Positions 23,601-35,110 of a DNA stretch of 64,000 nucleotides are shown here, piece by piece. Origin of the DNA: Otis tarda (lineage: Eukaryota; Chordata; Aves; Otidiformes; Otididae); contig CM048552.1 in the NCBI GenBank assembly GCA_026413225.1, positions 205,171,553 through 205,235,552 of the forward strand, in the 5' to 3' direction. The notes beneath the pieces were generated by a model that worked only from the letters and a program-made list of their open reading frames with translations, was not told the origin of the DNA and made no database searches. The translations under genes were made by a program, and so were the position numbers. Each line of letters opens with the position of its first letter. Position 1 is the stretch's first letter.

Positions 23601-24356
23601 ATAATGTTGCTTTTTCTATTTCTGCTGATTTCATTGATTTAAGGGGTCAGTTCCTTTCAATGATTTATTTGATTTATGGGGTCAGATCCTCAGAAAAGCT
23701 GAGAATCTTCTTAGAGTCTTTTAACTGAAGATCCCTAAATTATTGTGCAATGCTTCCATGCCCTCCCACATGCAGGAAGATTTTTCTTGGTAGCAGAAGT
23801 TTTGTCAGGCATTTTTTTTTTTATAAGAAGAGAATGCATTATCCTAAAAAGTGTTATCTCATAGTCACAAATCAATTTTTTTCCTTCTCCTTTCCCAACA
23901 GTGTTTAATGAAACACTACTGTATGAACTAGAGCAAGCCACACAACCTGCCAAGGTCTGACATTCTTTATCTGTAAAAAACCCTATCAAAATATCTCAAG
24001 AGAGTGTTGCTGGACTCAGTGCCTGTGAATTGCCTGGGGGCTGTTGCTGAGCGTTAAGTACCCGCCCGTTATTTCATGAGTTTTGTGTTTCAGGAGTGCC
24101 AGTGCTGGTGTACCTGTACTCTGCATTCACTAGAATGCTGATCAAAGAAATATCGTCTCAGATATACATTTTCAATTTCCTTGACTCTTCCCACTTAGCG
24201 GAGTGGGGCAATCCTCCAGGAGGAATCGGCAGGAGAAGAAATCTCACTAGTTGATGATTGAACTTAATGAATTTGCAAATGGCATTAAATGAGCAGTCCA
24301 TCCCATGATTGCAGGCAGCCCAAATGTCCCACTGTGTCCCCTGACCTCTAGTCTGT
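20661..24356. other. Intergenic, nothing recognised
   Basis: Single-copy AT-rich DNA with a T run at 21857-21868, a short CA run near 23028-23037 and a short ancient-repeat-like motif at about 23680. No gene is supported. Confidence 0.5.
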
Positions 24357-24379
24357 AAAAAAAAAAAAAAAAAAAAAAA
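24357..24379 (+). repeat. A23 homopolymer
   Basis: Twenty-three consecutive A residues, followed at about 24389 by a second A run. No retrogene body precedes it that I can recognise. Confidence 0.9.
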
Positions 24380-25376
24380 GAATCAGGGAAAAAAAAAGGA
24401 ACACTTTTTATTGACTTGGGAACAGTTCTGCCAAGGTTCACCACCTGCATCACATTAGCACTTCAGGATAAACTTCCCGTGACGCTTATGATCCCGTTGC
24501 AATCACAGTGGCCAGCTGACGACAGAAGAGGGCCCTTAGCAACCCCCTTACTGCTGTCACCGAATGGCACCCCAGAGCAGTACTGTTGGCAGCTGTGTTC
24601 CTCCACATGAGACATTTGCCATTTTGCTCTAATTTGTACAGTTTAACACCTATAATGGGAGCCATTACAGTGTTTCATTAGCACTACTTAACCACAAACT
24701 TCTCAAGGAGCAGAACATTACCAAGCAGCATAGCAGCTAAGACCAAACAGCCCTATTTATTGCTTGGTTAAGTCTTCATCCTGTAAGGATTAAAGCCATT
24801 AGGATATCATTGAAGAAACTGGCTAGCCATGACTGAACATTAATGCAAGCAATTAATAACCACAAAAAAGCCCTTTATCTTTAAATATTGACAAACATGT
24901 TTGTTTAAGCAAACGTCACTCATGGAAATGCCATTGATCCAAATGCCATATCCAGACACATCCTTTGGAAGCACCATTGCCTTTTATTAGAATATGCTGT
25001 TACTATCCCGTCCTGCTCTATCGAAACAGCATTTAGGCATCCGCTCTCTGTCTAGGAATATTTAAGCTTTTTTTCTCTCTGCTTAGAAGTGCCTCCCATA
25101 TTTTGTGGCGATCAATGCACTGGAATGGATAAAGACAATTTTATTGATTATTAAACGGTAAACCAACCAAGTCTTGCAAGCCCAAGAATGGTTATAACTA
25201 CTGGCATACTTATACCTGTTACTGACAGCTCTTTGTTGAATGGAAACTAATGCCAAGATCAGGTAAGGCCTGAAAATTTTGTATTTTTCAGGATCACTTA
25301 AAATGACCTCGATGGCTATCCATGGATGTTGGAAAGGAATCTTTCTGTATAATGGGAGAGAATATTTTAAGAGGGA
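24380..25376. other. Intergenic, candidate non-coding conserved block
   Basis: No ORF or repeat. The section at about 24650-25140 is free of recognisable repeats and carries several TAATTA/TTAATAA-type homeodomain-like motifs (for example around 24850). Whether it is a conserved non-coding element cannot be told from one sequence. Confidence 0.3.
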
Positions 25377-25983
25377 TACAGGGCTGCATCAAAAGAAGCG
25401 TGGACAGCAGGTCGAGGGAGGTGATTCTCCCCCTCTACTCTGCTCTGGTGAGACCCCACCTGGAGTACTGTGTCCAGCTCTGGAGCCCCCAACATAAGAA
25501 GGACATGGACCAGTTGGAGAGGGTCCTGAGGAGGGCTACAAAGATGATCAGAGGGCTGGAGCACCTCTCGTGTGAGGACAGGCTGAGAGAGTTGGGGCTG
25601 TTCAGCCTGGAGAAGAGAAGGGTCTGGGGAGACCTTACAGTGGCTTTTCAATACTTAAAGGGGGCCTATAAGAAAGATGGGGAGAAACTCTCTAGCAGGG
25701 CCTGTTGTGATAGAATGAGGGGTAATGGTTTTAAAATAGAAGGAGATAGATTCAAACTAGATATAAGGAAAAAAATGTTTACACTAAGGGTGGTGGAACA
25801 CTGGCAGAGGTTGCTCAGAGAGGTGGTGGATGCCCCATCCCTGGAAACATTCAAGACCAGGTTGGATGGGGCTCTGAGCAACCTGATCTGGTTGGAGATG
25901 TCCCTGCTTCTTGCAGGGGGGTTGGACTAGATGGCCTTTAAAGGTCCCTTCCAACCCTAACTATTCTATGATTCTATGATTCT
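25377..25983 (+). mobile_element. Young CR1 LINE 3' end, open ORF2 C-terminus
   Basis: A 5'-truncated CR1 on the + strand. From 'cagggctgcatcaaaagaag' (about 25378) the ORF2 C-terminal domain is open in one frame to a stop at 25928-25930. The element then passes the 'tggccttt...ccaaccctaac' 3' UTR block and ends in two and a half ATTCTATG-type repeats (about 25960-25983), the CR1 3' signature. The reverse-transcriptase catalytic palm is absent because of the truncation, so the copy is dead despite its open frame. The intact frame and clean 3' end suggest a relatively recent insertion. Confidence 0.93.
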
Positions 25984-27046
25984 CTAATTAGTTCTGTTCC
26001 TTGCCTACCCGTATTTACTGGTCTGACTGTCCTAAGTTTGAGAGGGAGCAGCTCAAGACACAGAGGTGTACAGTTCCTATACACAGACATTCTTCGCAGA
26101 ATACGTGTATATCTGAAGTAGGCTTTCTCAGGCCACCAAGAAGGGCACGCACATAGTTCTTCACACACTGCTTGTCAACTCTATGTTTGCCAGAATGTAA
26201 TTGCAAGCAGCACAAATTAGAGCTGTGTTTTGAAACACAGTTCTATCTTTTATGGATAAAGTATAAATCTCTGTAACACAGCAAAGGCAGCTAGTTCAGC
26301 TCTGCAGAGCATTCAGTAATTATTCTGCAGCGGAAACCAGAATGGTGGTTTACAGCTTTTCCTTCTCACTGGCTTGCTTATACAGGCTTGTGCGTTAACA
26401 CATCAAGTGTCTACGTAGAAAACTTGAGCTCACTTAAACTTGACTTCCAGAGCTTGACTGCAGGCTATGAAGATGTTGGGCCAGCGCTGAGGAACAGAGA
26501 TTTGGTTTCCTGCAGAATGCTACACAATTATGAAAAACAGCTGCTGCTCAGGTTCTGAACAGAAATAGCAATTAATGATGCTGAGTTCACATAAAAATCA
26601 GTTCTGGAAGCCATGTTTCTCTAAGGAATATATTTCACTATATTACCCAAACTCTAGATCACTTGACATGCCACCAAGTCTCAGCTTCTAAAAGTTTCCA
26701 AGATTTCTGCTTTCTTCTAACTCTGCTAATCTCTAGCTATAGCATGTAGTGGTGGTTTGTAGTTTTGATTTTTTTTTCTTATTTATTTAAAGTGGAACCT
26801 AAAATCATGAAAGCGTATCTTCTTCCCAAACTCCCTTCAATCGATCTACGAGCATTTCTGGCATTTATTCCAGAAAAAGAGTAGTCTCCTGTGTCAACAC
26901 CACCAGTGACTCCCAACAATGTAATGTGAATTAATAAAAAATGCAACCAAGACAAAGACAAAGGACAGAATATCTTTATAGCGATAAAAGGAATTAAAAA
27001 GTCTTTGGAGCGAATTGCTTAGAGGTACTTAGAAAGGTTAATAGAC
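25984..27046. other. Intergenic, nothing recognised
   Basis: Single-copy AT-rich DNA between two CR1 insertions of opposite orientation. No exon recognised. Confidence 0.5.
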
Positions 27047-28290
27047 TATAGAATCATAGAATGGTTAGGGTTGGAAGGTCATCTAGTCCAACCCCCCTGC
27101 AAGGAGCAGGGACATCCCTGACTAGATCAGGTTGCTCAGAGCCTCATCCAGCCTGGCCTTGAACGTTTCCAGGGATGGGGCATCCACCACCTCTCTGGGC
27201 AACCTGTTCCAGTGTTCTATAACTCGCATTGTAAAAAATTTTTTCCTAATTTCCAATCTAAATCTACCTCCCTCAATTTTAAAACCATTACCCCTTGTCC
27301 TATTTCAACAGGCGCTACTGAACAGCCTTTCCCCATCTTTCTTGTAGGCCCCCTTGAGGTACTGGAACACCGCTATCTGGTCTCCCCAGAGCCTCCTCTT
27401 CTCCAGGCTGAACAGCCCCAACTCTCTCAGCCTGTCCTCACACGAGAGGTGCTCCAGCCCTCTGATCATCTTTGTGGCCCTCCTCTGGACCTTCTCCAAC
27501 TGGTCCATGTCCTTCTTCTGTTGGGGGCTCCAGAAATGGACACAGTACTCCAGGTGGGGTCTCACCAGGGCAGAGTAGAGGGGGAGAATCACCTCCCTCG
27601 ACCTGCTGGCCACACTCCTCTTGATGCAGCCCAGGATGCGGTTGGCCTTCTGGGCCGCAAGGGCACATTGCCGGCTCATGTTGAGCTTCTTGTCCACCAG
27701 CACTCCCAAGTCCTTCTCCTCAGGGCTGCCCTCAATCCATTCTCCACCCAGCCTGTATTTGTGCCTGGGATTGCCATGACCCAGGTGCAGGACCTTGCAC
27801 TTGGCCTGGTTGAACTTCATGAGGTTCTTACAGGCCCACCTCTCCAGCCTGTCAAGGTCCCTCTGGATGGCATCCCTCCCTTCCAGTGAGTCGACGGCAC
27901 CACACAGCTTGGTGTCATCGGCCAACTTGCTAAGGGTGCACTCTATCCCACTGTCCATGTCGCCGACAAAGATGTTGAACAGGGCCAGGCCCAACACGGA
28001 CCCCTGAGGGACGCCACTCGTGACCAGTCTCCACATGGACATTGAGCCGTTAACCACCACTCTCTGAGTGCGGCCATCCAGCCAACTCCTTATCCACTGA
28101 GTGGTCTGTCCGTCAAACCCATGCCTCTCTAGTTTAGAGAGAAGGATGTCATGCGGAACAGTGTCAAAAGCTTTGCACAAGTCCAGGTAGATGATATCCG
28201 TTGCTCGTCCCTTGTCCACCCATGCTGTTACCCCGTCACAGAAGGCCACCAAATTGGTCAAGCACTATCTGCCCTTGGTGAAGCCATGTT
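27047..28290 (-). mobile_element. CR1 LINE, longest copy in the window
   Basis: Minus-strand CR1 of about 1.24 kb, the longest here. The 3' end is on the left (tatagaatcatagaatggtt), followed by the 3' UTR, the ORF2 C-terminus and most of the reverse-transcriptase palm and thumb. The right boundary is the usual 5' truncation near 28290, just past the block encoding the start of the palm. The intergenic DNA either side is not duplicated in any obvious way. See the separate entry for its ORF. Confidence 0.94.
27305..28261 (-). pseudogene. CR1 ORF2 reverse-transcriptase fragment
   Basis: An open frame of 318 codons from the CR1 ORF2 protein, which in intact elements is a fusion of endonuclease and reverse transcriptase used in target-primed reverse transcription. 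Visible landmarks are motif A ([10 protein letters not shown], residues about 26-35), SGVPQGS (82-88) and the catalytic ADD (114-116), all intact. The N-terminal endonuclease and the first reverse-transcriptase blocks are missing through 5' truncation. The frame ends at a TGA (plus-strand tca at 27305-27307) where related copies here have a Cys codon, and the CR1 frame stays open beyond it. So a single substitution accounts for the stop, and the missing 5' half makes the copy non-autonomous. The codon labelled Met at the start is not a real start. Confidence 0.85.
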
Positions 28291-30904
28291 GGCTGTCACC
28301 AACCACGTAGCCCTATATTTCCTCCTTCTCAGGGGACATAGCATTGCTTATCTGTATTTATATTTCAGTACAGATCAGCACAAAGCCGTTATCATCACTA
28401 GAAAGTCACGCACCATTTAGACAGGCTTCAACACGTAATAAGTTGTATGGTTTGGATGTAAACTCAATGGGCTTGGCATGGGAAAATGAGTTTGATAGTT
28501 GTGTACTATCCTTGTGTAGATATCAAGATATCATGCTAAAGACTGTCATTTGCTGAAATCTGCAAAGATCTTTTTTATTTTCAAATGAATCTCAACACAA
28601 AACTACTTCCAGAGATTAAGAGACAGCCGGGTCTTTGCTGCAGGTAAAGCTTCAGCCTCTCTCAGGCAGGGCACCAGCCATGACCGCCATTGTAGCGCGG
28701 TGTCTAGAGGGACTCAGTTTCTAGAAGAACAGCTGATTTCAGTGGAAAAAGAAAAGTATACCATGCTGATTTTTTAGAACGTTTTAAATTTTTCTCCAAA
28801 CGACATCTTCTGAGACCTAGATCTGGGCTCTGACTACTGCAGAAGTTACAGATTTACACACACATTGTTCGTTAGTTGAAACTAGATTCAAGGATCTTTG
28901 GAATCCAAGGATATTTTGTCTGGGGACTCTGTCTGGAGTATCATTTATTAAACAAATCTGGTTGGCTTTTATCCTGATAGCATGTTTTTTTTTTTTTGCC
29001 AAACTTGCTTGAACACTTCTGCTTTGGATCAGCTATGATAATATTTATTCCCATGGGATCTCATTAGTTGCAATGCAGGCAATTATTGCTAAATTAAGTG
29101 GCTCAAAATATTAGTTCTGCATATATTTACTCATAGAGCTATTTATAAAAATTGTTGGGCTCAAGTATAAGATTCTTCATTAATTAAGTGATACATTCAT
29201 ATTAGTGCTTTGGTGTTTCGGATCTGTCAATATTCAGAGCCTGACACTGAACTGACTGAAGCTGTAGGAAGGTTCCCATGATCTTCGACACACTTTGGAT
29301 CGGACCGCTCATGGCGAAGCTCCTCTAGACCACGTTAGATGTAAGAGAGAATAAGGGTTGTAAAGAGACCAAGGGTCATTTGTATCCATTTGCAAAGCTG
29401 CCATTTAACTTTAAAAGCAGAAATAGATCAAGTGAGATTTGCAAAGTTAAAAAATATAATGGTCAATTTTGGAATAAAATTTAACTAAGTAACTTCTTAA
29501 GGAGTTTTACAAATTTTAGCATATAATTTTCAGTATTTTCTTTTTGGCACTTTGTTTTTTTTTTCAGGCTGACTGTACTTCACACAGTACTTTTAAAGTC
29601 AGAATACTTGGTGCATTTAAGAGGCAGTAGTTAGAGCACTTTACAAATTTCCAGCTTTGTGTGTGTTCATTTATAATCATTAATTCTTTACACTCCTACG
29701 ATGCACTAATGACTCTGTAATTCTCTAGGCAAAAAGCATGTTTCTTTCTATGATCCTTATTAGATATACAATCTTCTGTCTTCTGTAGAAGCCTGATTAA
29801 AAACATTGGGCTCAGAGTTATTACTTAGATCTGTCTGAAACTAAATTAACTAAACTGAACTAAACTGTTTGCCTTATAAAGGAAATACCTTCCTATACCA
29901 CCGCTCCATAAAGATCCAGAACACTATTCCTCACTGAAGGATACACACTGCCAAGGGATTTCTTGTCCTTTATTTAAAGAATACCAAGAAAAGTAAGACG
30001 TTAAAGCTACATTTAAATTTTACTTTTTCCTTACATTCTCAGGAGGAGAAGGATTTTTACATGCAGTGCTCCAAATGCTGGTAGCACTTTTGGACTCTGC
30101 AGGCTGCTTGCTTCAGTAAAAAAAAAAAAAAAAAAAGTCTAATTTCTGCAAGCCATGATGAAGAGAAGCTGTTTACAAAAGCTCAGCAAACTCTAGAGCT
30201 TATGTATGCAGGGGGACATTATTTAAACTTTCAGTCTGCCTCTTTTATTTCCCAGCAGCACGGATGTGGCCAAGGGCAGTACCTTTAGTCCCACACTAAA
30301 TACCTTCTCTGGCATGGGGGCCAACTTTCAAACTCTTTTCCCCTCCAAAAGAGAGCGACCATTTAATTGAGAATGGTGCATGGCCTTTGCCAAGTCCTAA
30401 ATTATGCCTGGGAGTTATTTAGGAAACTTTGAGCATAAAAATACCCCAGGCTCTATCCTGACAATTAAACAATATAAACAAGCTTGTGTCTAAGACTGCC
30501 CTGGCATTGTTTAACTTACTGTTACTGCTAATAGGAGTACATGCTGGTAATACAAATTATCTCAGATAACACAAATTCTGAGCCATCCTTAGATGCTAAA
30601 TATAATTCAGAAATAGATAGGCCCTATATTGGAATAAACCCCAAAGGAGAGATTTCCTATTTTAGAACCAGAAATATTTATGGATTAGCTACACGTCAGT
30701 GTATTCTCACATGGGGTAACTCCTGCTATACTCCTCAACAGGGTGAATGATTAATATTTGTAGATGTCCAATAAAAGTTCTATTAATTTGGGTATTTATC
30801 CCAATACTTATACTGGGATGAGAACCCAGCTGAACCAAGGCAGCCAGAATAACCCCCCTAGCAGCACCTCTGCTTTGCCCTCCCTTTCCCACAGGCAGCA
30901 GTTT
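28291..30904. other. Intergenic, nothing recognised
   Basis: AT-rich single-copy DNA with an A20 run at 30118-30137 and a T run at about 28985-28997. No supported exons. Confidence 0.5.
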
Positions 30905-31150
30905 CTCCCAGACGTCGGGTGCTATTTCTAGATGTGCCCCTCCCTGTGAACATGCAGCTGCTTTTCGGGAGCAGCGACGAGCTGAGCTTGGCCGTTTGGC
31001 ATGCTTCCCACCATGCCCTTGCTGCAGCTCTGGAGGTGCGATCCGTGCTCAAGGCTGACTTCAGCCGGTGTGGTTCTTCGTTCAGATGCTGTAGCTGCAG
31101 ACTCTGCCTCCATGGGAGACAGCTTGTGAGAAAGAGGGAGATTGGCTCGT
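30905..31150. other. CpG-enriched patch of unknown nature
   Basis: About ten CpG dinucleotides fall within roughly 170 bases (30915-31085), unusual for intergenic bird DNA. A polypyrimidine-AG (ccctttcccacag, about 30881-30897) precedes it, and a 77-codon + strand ORF (30919-31152) covers it. The translation matches nothing I know. An old CR1 3' end follows directly. It could be an unrecognised exon, a small CpG island or part of a repeat. Confidence 0.3.
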
Positions 31151-31177
31151 AGTCAGAGGGAATTAATTCCTTGTTCA

Positions 31178-31304
31178 CCAGAGATTTTCAAGACGTGACT
31201 GGACAGGGCGCTAAATAATCTCATGTAGGCTTCCCTTCCCATGAAAGCTTGGACCAGATGATCTTTGAAGGTTCCTTCCAGCTTGGCCTGGTCTATGCTT
31301 CTGT
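31178..31304 (+). mobile_element. Old CR1 3' end
   Basis: Contains 'gattttcaagacgtgactgg', 'acagggcgct', 'tctcatgtaggcttcccttc' and 'gatctttgaaggttccttcc', ending near 'tctatgcttctg'. This is the CR1 3' terminal module of an older subfamily. Only about 125 bases remain. It is more diverged than the CR1 copies at 25 and 27 kb. Confidence 0.75.
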
Positions 31305-33049
31305 GGTTGTTGCAGGATGTAAAGGCAAGAGTCTGTGCTCACTCCTGGGATTTCATTGTTGTTCTTTCAGTCTCTTAGGTTTTTCCTTACAGGCCACTGT
31401 TCTGGAGGGAGTTTTCCACACAAGATTTACCTTGCACTTTGAGATGAAAAAGTCAGCTTTCTGTTTTAACAGTGGCAGTGAAAGGTTTTTGAACAAGGCT
31501 TCCTTACAAGGCTCAAAATCATGGAAGTAATAAAAGAACTGCACATTCAGATTTGGTTTTTTTTAATCGTCTAACTCTGACGCCCCTATAAAGACTTTTG
31601 AAGGAATCATCAATATTTGAGTAACATGGCAAAAAATTTAGAAAATTTAGAAAATTCTGAGAATGTGGGCTATTACCTTACATTATTCTACTACAGACAA
31701 AGTTCTTACTTGTTCAGTACATTAATTTTTAAAAAAATCAGAATAAAGTATTTGGTGCATGGATGTAGCCACTAGATGGGAGGCAAGAGCTGGGTAGGAA
31801 CTGGGAGCATCAGGGATGCACTTGGAGAGCTCCCGTCAGCTGCCACCGCCAGCTGTGCCATCCCACTGGAGCTGCATGCTAATCCATGTGGGACCACTTG
31901 TGTCAGTGTACACGAGCAGGTTATTCACTGAATTGGAGAGGTTTTTGTTATGAATTCTTAGTGGTGGTGATGAATTGTTGAGGGAGCGGGATATTTTAAA
32001 AGTAACTGTTAATCCTCTGCCTCTAAATGGCTTTGCGATAGGAAATTCTCCCCTTTCATCCACAGCACTGATGAAAAGGAACACCTCATCGACATGAGGT
32101 CTATTAAAAATACAGCTGCCAAAGGCTTTTGGGGGCAGTGGAGTTCGAGTCCTTACAATATTTGTGTAGCTTCAGGCAAGCTGCTTTTTAACTCTGTATT
32201 TCAGTTCTTCCTTGGCTTATCTTTTTTTTTTTTTTTTTTTTTTTTTCCTATTTAAGTGGCATATAATGGAATTTCCTTTCTTCCCCAGTGGAGATTAATA
32301 CTATAGAGACTGTGCTATCACAATACCGTACAATACAGAAACGTCTTTGAGCAGTCCGTGGATATGTATGTAATAAGAAAAAGTCTGATTTTTTTTTTCA
32401 GTTTTGTGTGGCTCCTTACATTTATCATTAGCCAGGACAACAGGAATTTGGTCCAGCTTGTTACTTAAAACTATTTGTAAAAACTGACCAAAGTAAAAAA
32501 TTAAAAAATGTAATTATTTGAAACAAAAAGATTGACCTCAGCCAAAAGGAGTATGGGTTGAGTAACAACTGGTTTACAGTCGTCATGTAAAAAATTAAGA
32601 GTAACAGATGAATAAAATAATAACAAAAAAGGCAATTTAACTCAAAAGCCTTTGCTGAAGTTTTTAATATAGTGACCCAGAGAGAAAGAAGTAAGATTTA
32701 ACACCTCTGATGAATGACATCTAGAACATCTGGTAGGACCTTGAAGTGCACTGCAGTATGACCGTGCTTTCACATCCTCATCTCAGGAGCTACGGCAACT
32801 CCACTGAGACAGACAGAAGGACCTGCAGGATCCATTATGCCCACCTTTGCCAGCTCTGGCAATCTTGGTATTAGATCTGGAGTTTCTTTTGCTTTTTTCG
32901 CCCCCTCTTATCTTACCTTTTTCTATCTTTTTTTTTTTCTTCAGCTGGCAGAGTTTGCCTGAGCACAGAACAGCTAATTGAATCATATTATCATATATAT
33001 TCTTCAGCAAAAAGGTATAAAGAAGAAGACCAAAATCAGAATCTATACT
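31305..33049. other. Intergenic; T25 run
   Basis: AT-rich with a T25 homopolymer at 32222-32246 and further T/A runs. No gene or named repeat recognised. Confidence 0.5.
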
Positions 33050-33305
33050 TCCAGGTCCTTGTTGGAGTCTGGCTGCCTGTGCTCAAGGCCAGCTTTGACA
33101 TGGCCTCATCGGAGACCTTGCCCTTGATTTTTGCTGATCTTGACCTGCTGACTCACTTTGCTGACTTGCTGGCCCTGCTCTGCTCTTCTGGCCGGGTGCT
33201 GTGGGACAGTGCCACGTTGGGGGACACTGCCCTGTCCCTTGCCGTCACCCGTGGCTTCTGCTTCACCTACCCTCACCCAGCACCTGCTTCTGCTGCTCCC
33301 TGACA
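33050..33305 (+). repeat. GC-rich dispersed repeat, copy 2
   Basis: The core at 33173-33250 aligns with 7774-7853 (see that entry). The upstream part, 33060-33170, is a C/T-rich run with repeated 'gctgac' and 'cttgctg' elements. Overlapping ORFs (74-147 codons on +, 96 codons on -) reflect the stop-poor composition rather than coding. Confidence 0.7.
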
Positions 33306-33961
33306 CTGTATTTTCCATTCTTGCTGCTTTCTTCTTTCTCCTTTTGAAAATTTGTCTTGCTTTGTCCTCAAGAAAACAGGACAGCAATATTAACAACTTC
33401 AGATCATCTCAACAAAATTGTATTTTGTCTTCTAATATTCTCCTTGGGATAAGTCTTACTGATGCCTTTAACTTCTGCATGCATTTGGTCCACCAAAACT
33501 ACCATAGAATGATTTATCAAAGAAACAAGACTTTTCAAGGCACTTTTCCCTGTCTGAATCTAGTCAAACTGAAAAGACTGGTAATTAATAGATCTTGCTG
33601 AAATTATGATTTAAATATGATACACGGAGAAGGTGGGTTGCGCTTTGGAGAAGCAGGAGCATATTCTGGAAGACCAGAAACAAACCTGGGCTTCCAAAGT
33701 TCAGTCCCCTGACAGGTACAGCCTAGTCCTTTCTCCACTCCATATATTTTAATAATTGCCTAGGTGCAGTCCTTTGCTAGCAGTAAGGGTTGTCATCCCT
33801 GGGCTAACCACTGCAACCCTGCTGTTCATTGCTGCTAATTATCTGCTGCTGCCTGAGTTCAGACAGGTGTGACTGCATTGCCCAAAGGAAATAATTGCTT
33901 GGTCCGACCCTGGAGCTCCAACTTCTGATAGTGCTGTAGAGGTTAGAGCGTGATTAACGGT
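33306..33961. other. Intergenic, nothing recognised
   Basis: Single-copy AT-rich sequence up to the left edge of the LTR that starts at 33962. Confidence 0.5.
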
Positions 33962-35110
33962 TGTGTTGGTTTTGTTTAGTTGGGGGCAGCTATGGTGGTC
34001 GCTTCTGTAAGAAGCTGCTAGAAGTTTCCCCTTTTTGCGGTGGACTTGGCCAGGTCTAGGGTGGACCTGCTGCTGGCCAGGGCCAACCTCATTTGTGACA
34101 GAATGTTCAGTGATAATGCCTCTGCAATAAAGTATTTAAGAAGGGGAAAAATTAAAAAAAAAAAAGAAGATGTGAAGAAGCTGAGCAAGGGCAAAGAGGG
34201 GGAGGTGTGAGCCCTGTGGGCCTTGCAGCCCTCACCCTCTGGCCTCCCGCTGGGCAGCTGACTGGGCCCAACTCAGCCCAGCCTGGCTGCAAGAAGTGGA
34301 GAGGAGAGGAGATGTGAAGAGATCCTGAGAGGCATCTGCCAGCCAATTGTGAAAAAGTTCTTGGGAGAGGAACGGCTGCAGACGCCAAGGTCAGTGAAGA
34401 AGGAGGGGGAGCAGTAATGCTGCTCCAGGCAGAGATTCCCCTGCAGCCTGTGGTGCAGCCCATGGTGGAGCAGGTTGTCCCCCTGCAGCCCATGGAGGCC
34501 CATGGAGGAGCAGAGATCCACCTGCAGCCCATGGAGGACCCCACGCTGGAGCAGGTGGATGCTTGAAGGAGGCTGTAGCCTGTGGAGGGCCCGTGCTGGG
34601 GCTGCTGTTCTGGAGGGACTGCACCCCGTGGAAGAGATGACCCACGCCAGAGCAGCTGATGAAGGACTGTAGCCCGCGGGAGGGACCCCACGCTGGAGCA
34701 GGGGAGGAATGTAAGGAGTTCTTGCCCTGAGGAGGAAGGAGCAGCGGAAAACCAACATGTGATGAACTGACTGTAAACCGCATTCCCTATTCTGCTCTGT
34801 GTCTCTTGGAGGGGGAAGGAGGTAGAGATAATTGAAAACAAAGTTAAGCCCAGGAAGAGGGAGAGGCGGAGGAAGTTGTTTTGTTCTCTTTCTCAGTATC
34901 TTACTTTGATGTTACTAATAGTAAGAAATAAATAGTTTTCCCCAAGTCAAGTCTGTTTTGCCCATAACAGTTACTTCAAGGATCTCTCCCTGTCCGTATC
35001 TCAAACCTTGAGCCTTTTTGTTATATTATCCCTCCCCTGTTCCCTCAGAGGGTTGGAGGAGCAAGAGAGAGACTGCGTAGCTTGCTCCTGAGCACGGCTA
35101 AACTATGACA
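33962..35110 (+). mobile_element. Solo LTR, avian endogenous-retrovirus family (copy A)
   Basis: A 1149-base solo LTR in + orientation, starting TGTGTTGG and ending ACTATGACA (TG...CA termini). A TATA-like 'tatttaag' lies near 34133-34140. A GC-rich zone of degenerate tandem units (CTGCAGCCC-ATGG type) spans about 34430-34720, and AATAAA occurs near 34925. The terminal block 'agacagggagagatc' (in the other orientation) is shared with copies at 44154 and 63285. No gag, pol or env lies beside it, so the internal region was lost by LTR-LTR recombination. The flanking pentamers (acggt and acact) match at three of five positions only, so the target duplication has decayed or a boundary is misplaced. 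The long minus-strand ORFs inside are by-products of the stop-poor repeats. Confidence 0.85.

Noticed and set aside
27212-27889. 225-codon plus-strand ORF
   Set aside because: It is the antisense shadow of the CR1 ORF2 on the minus strand.
32130-32160. B-box-like GTTCGAGTCC resembling the 3' half of a tRNA
   Set aside because: No matching A box, acceptor stem or anticodon arm could be placed upstream.
34152-34841. Long minus-strand ORF (229 codons) antisense in an LTR, with counterparts in copies D and F
   Set aside because: All three antisense frames tend to be open in each copy because the GC-rich tandem units lack stop-generating bases on that strand. There is no start context, splice or domain, so composition explains it without a conserved antisense gene.
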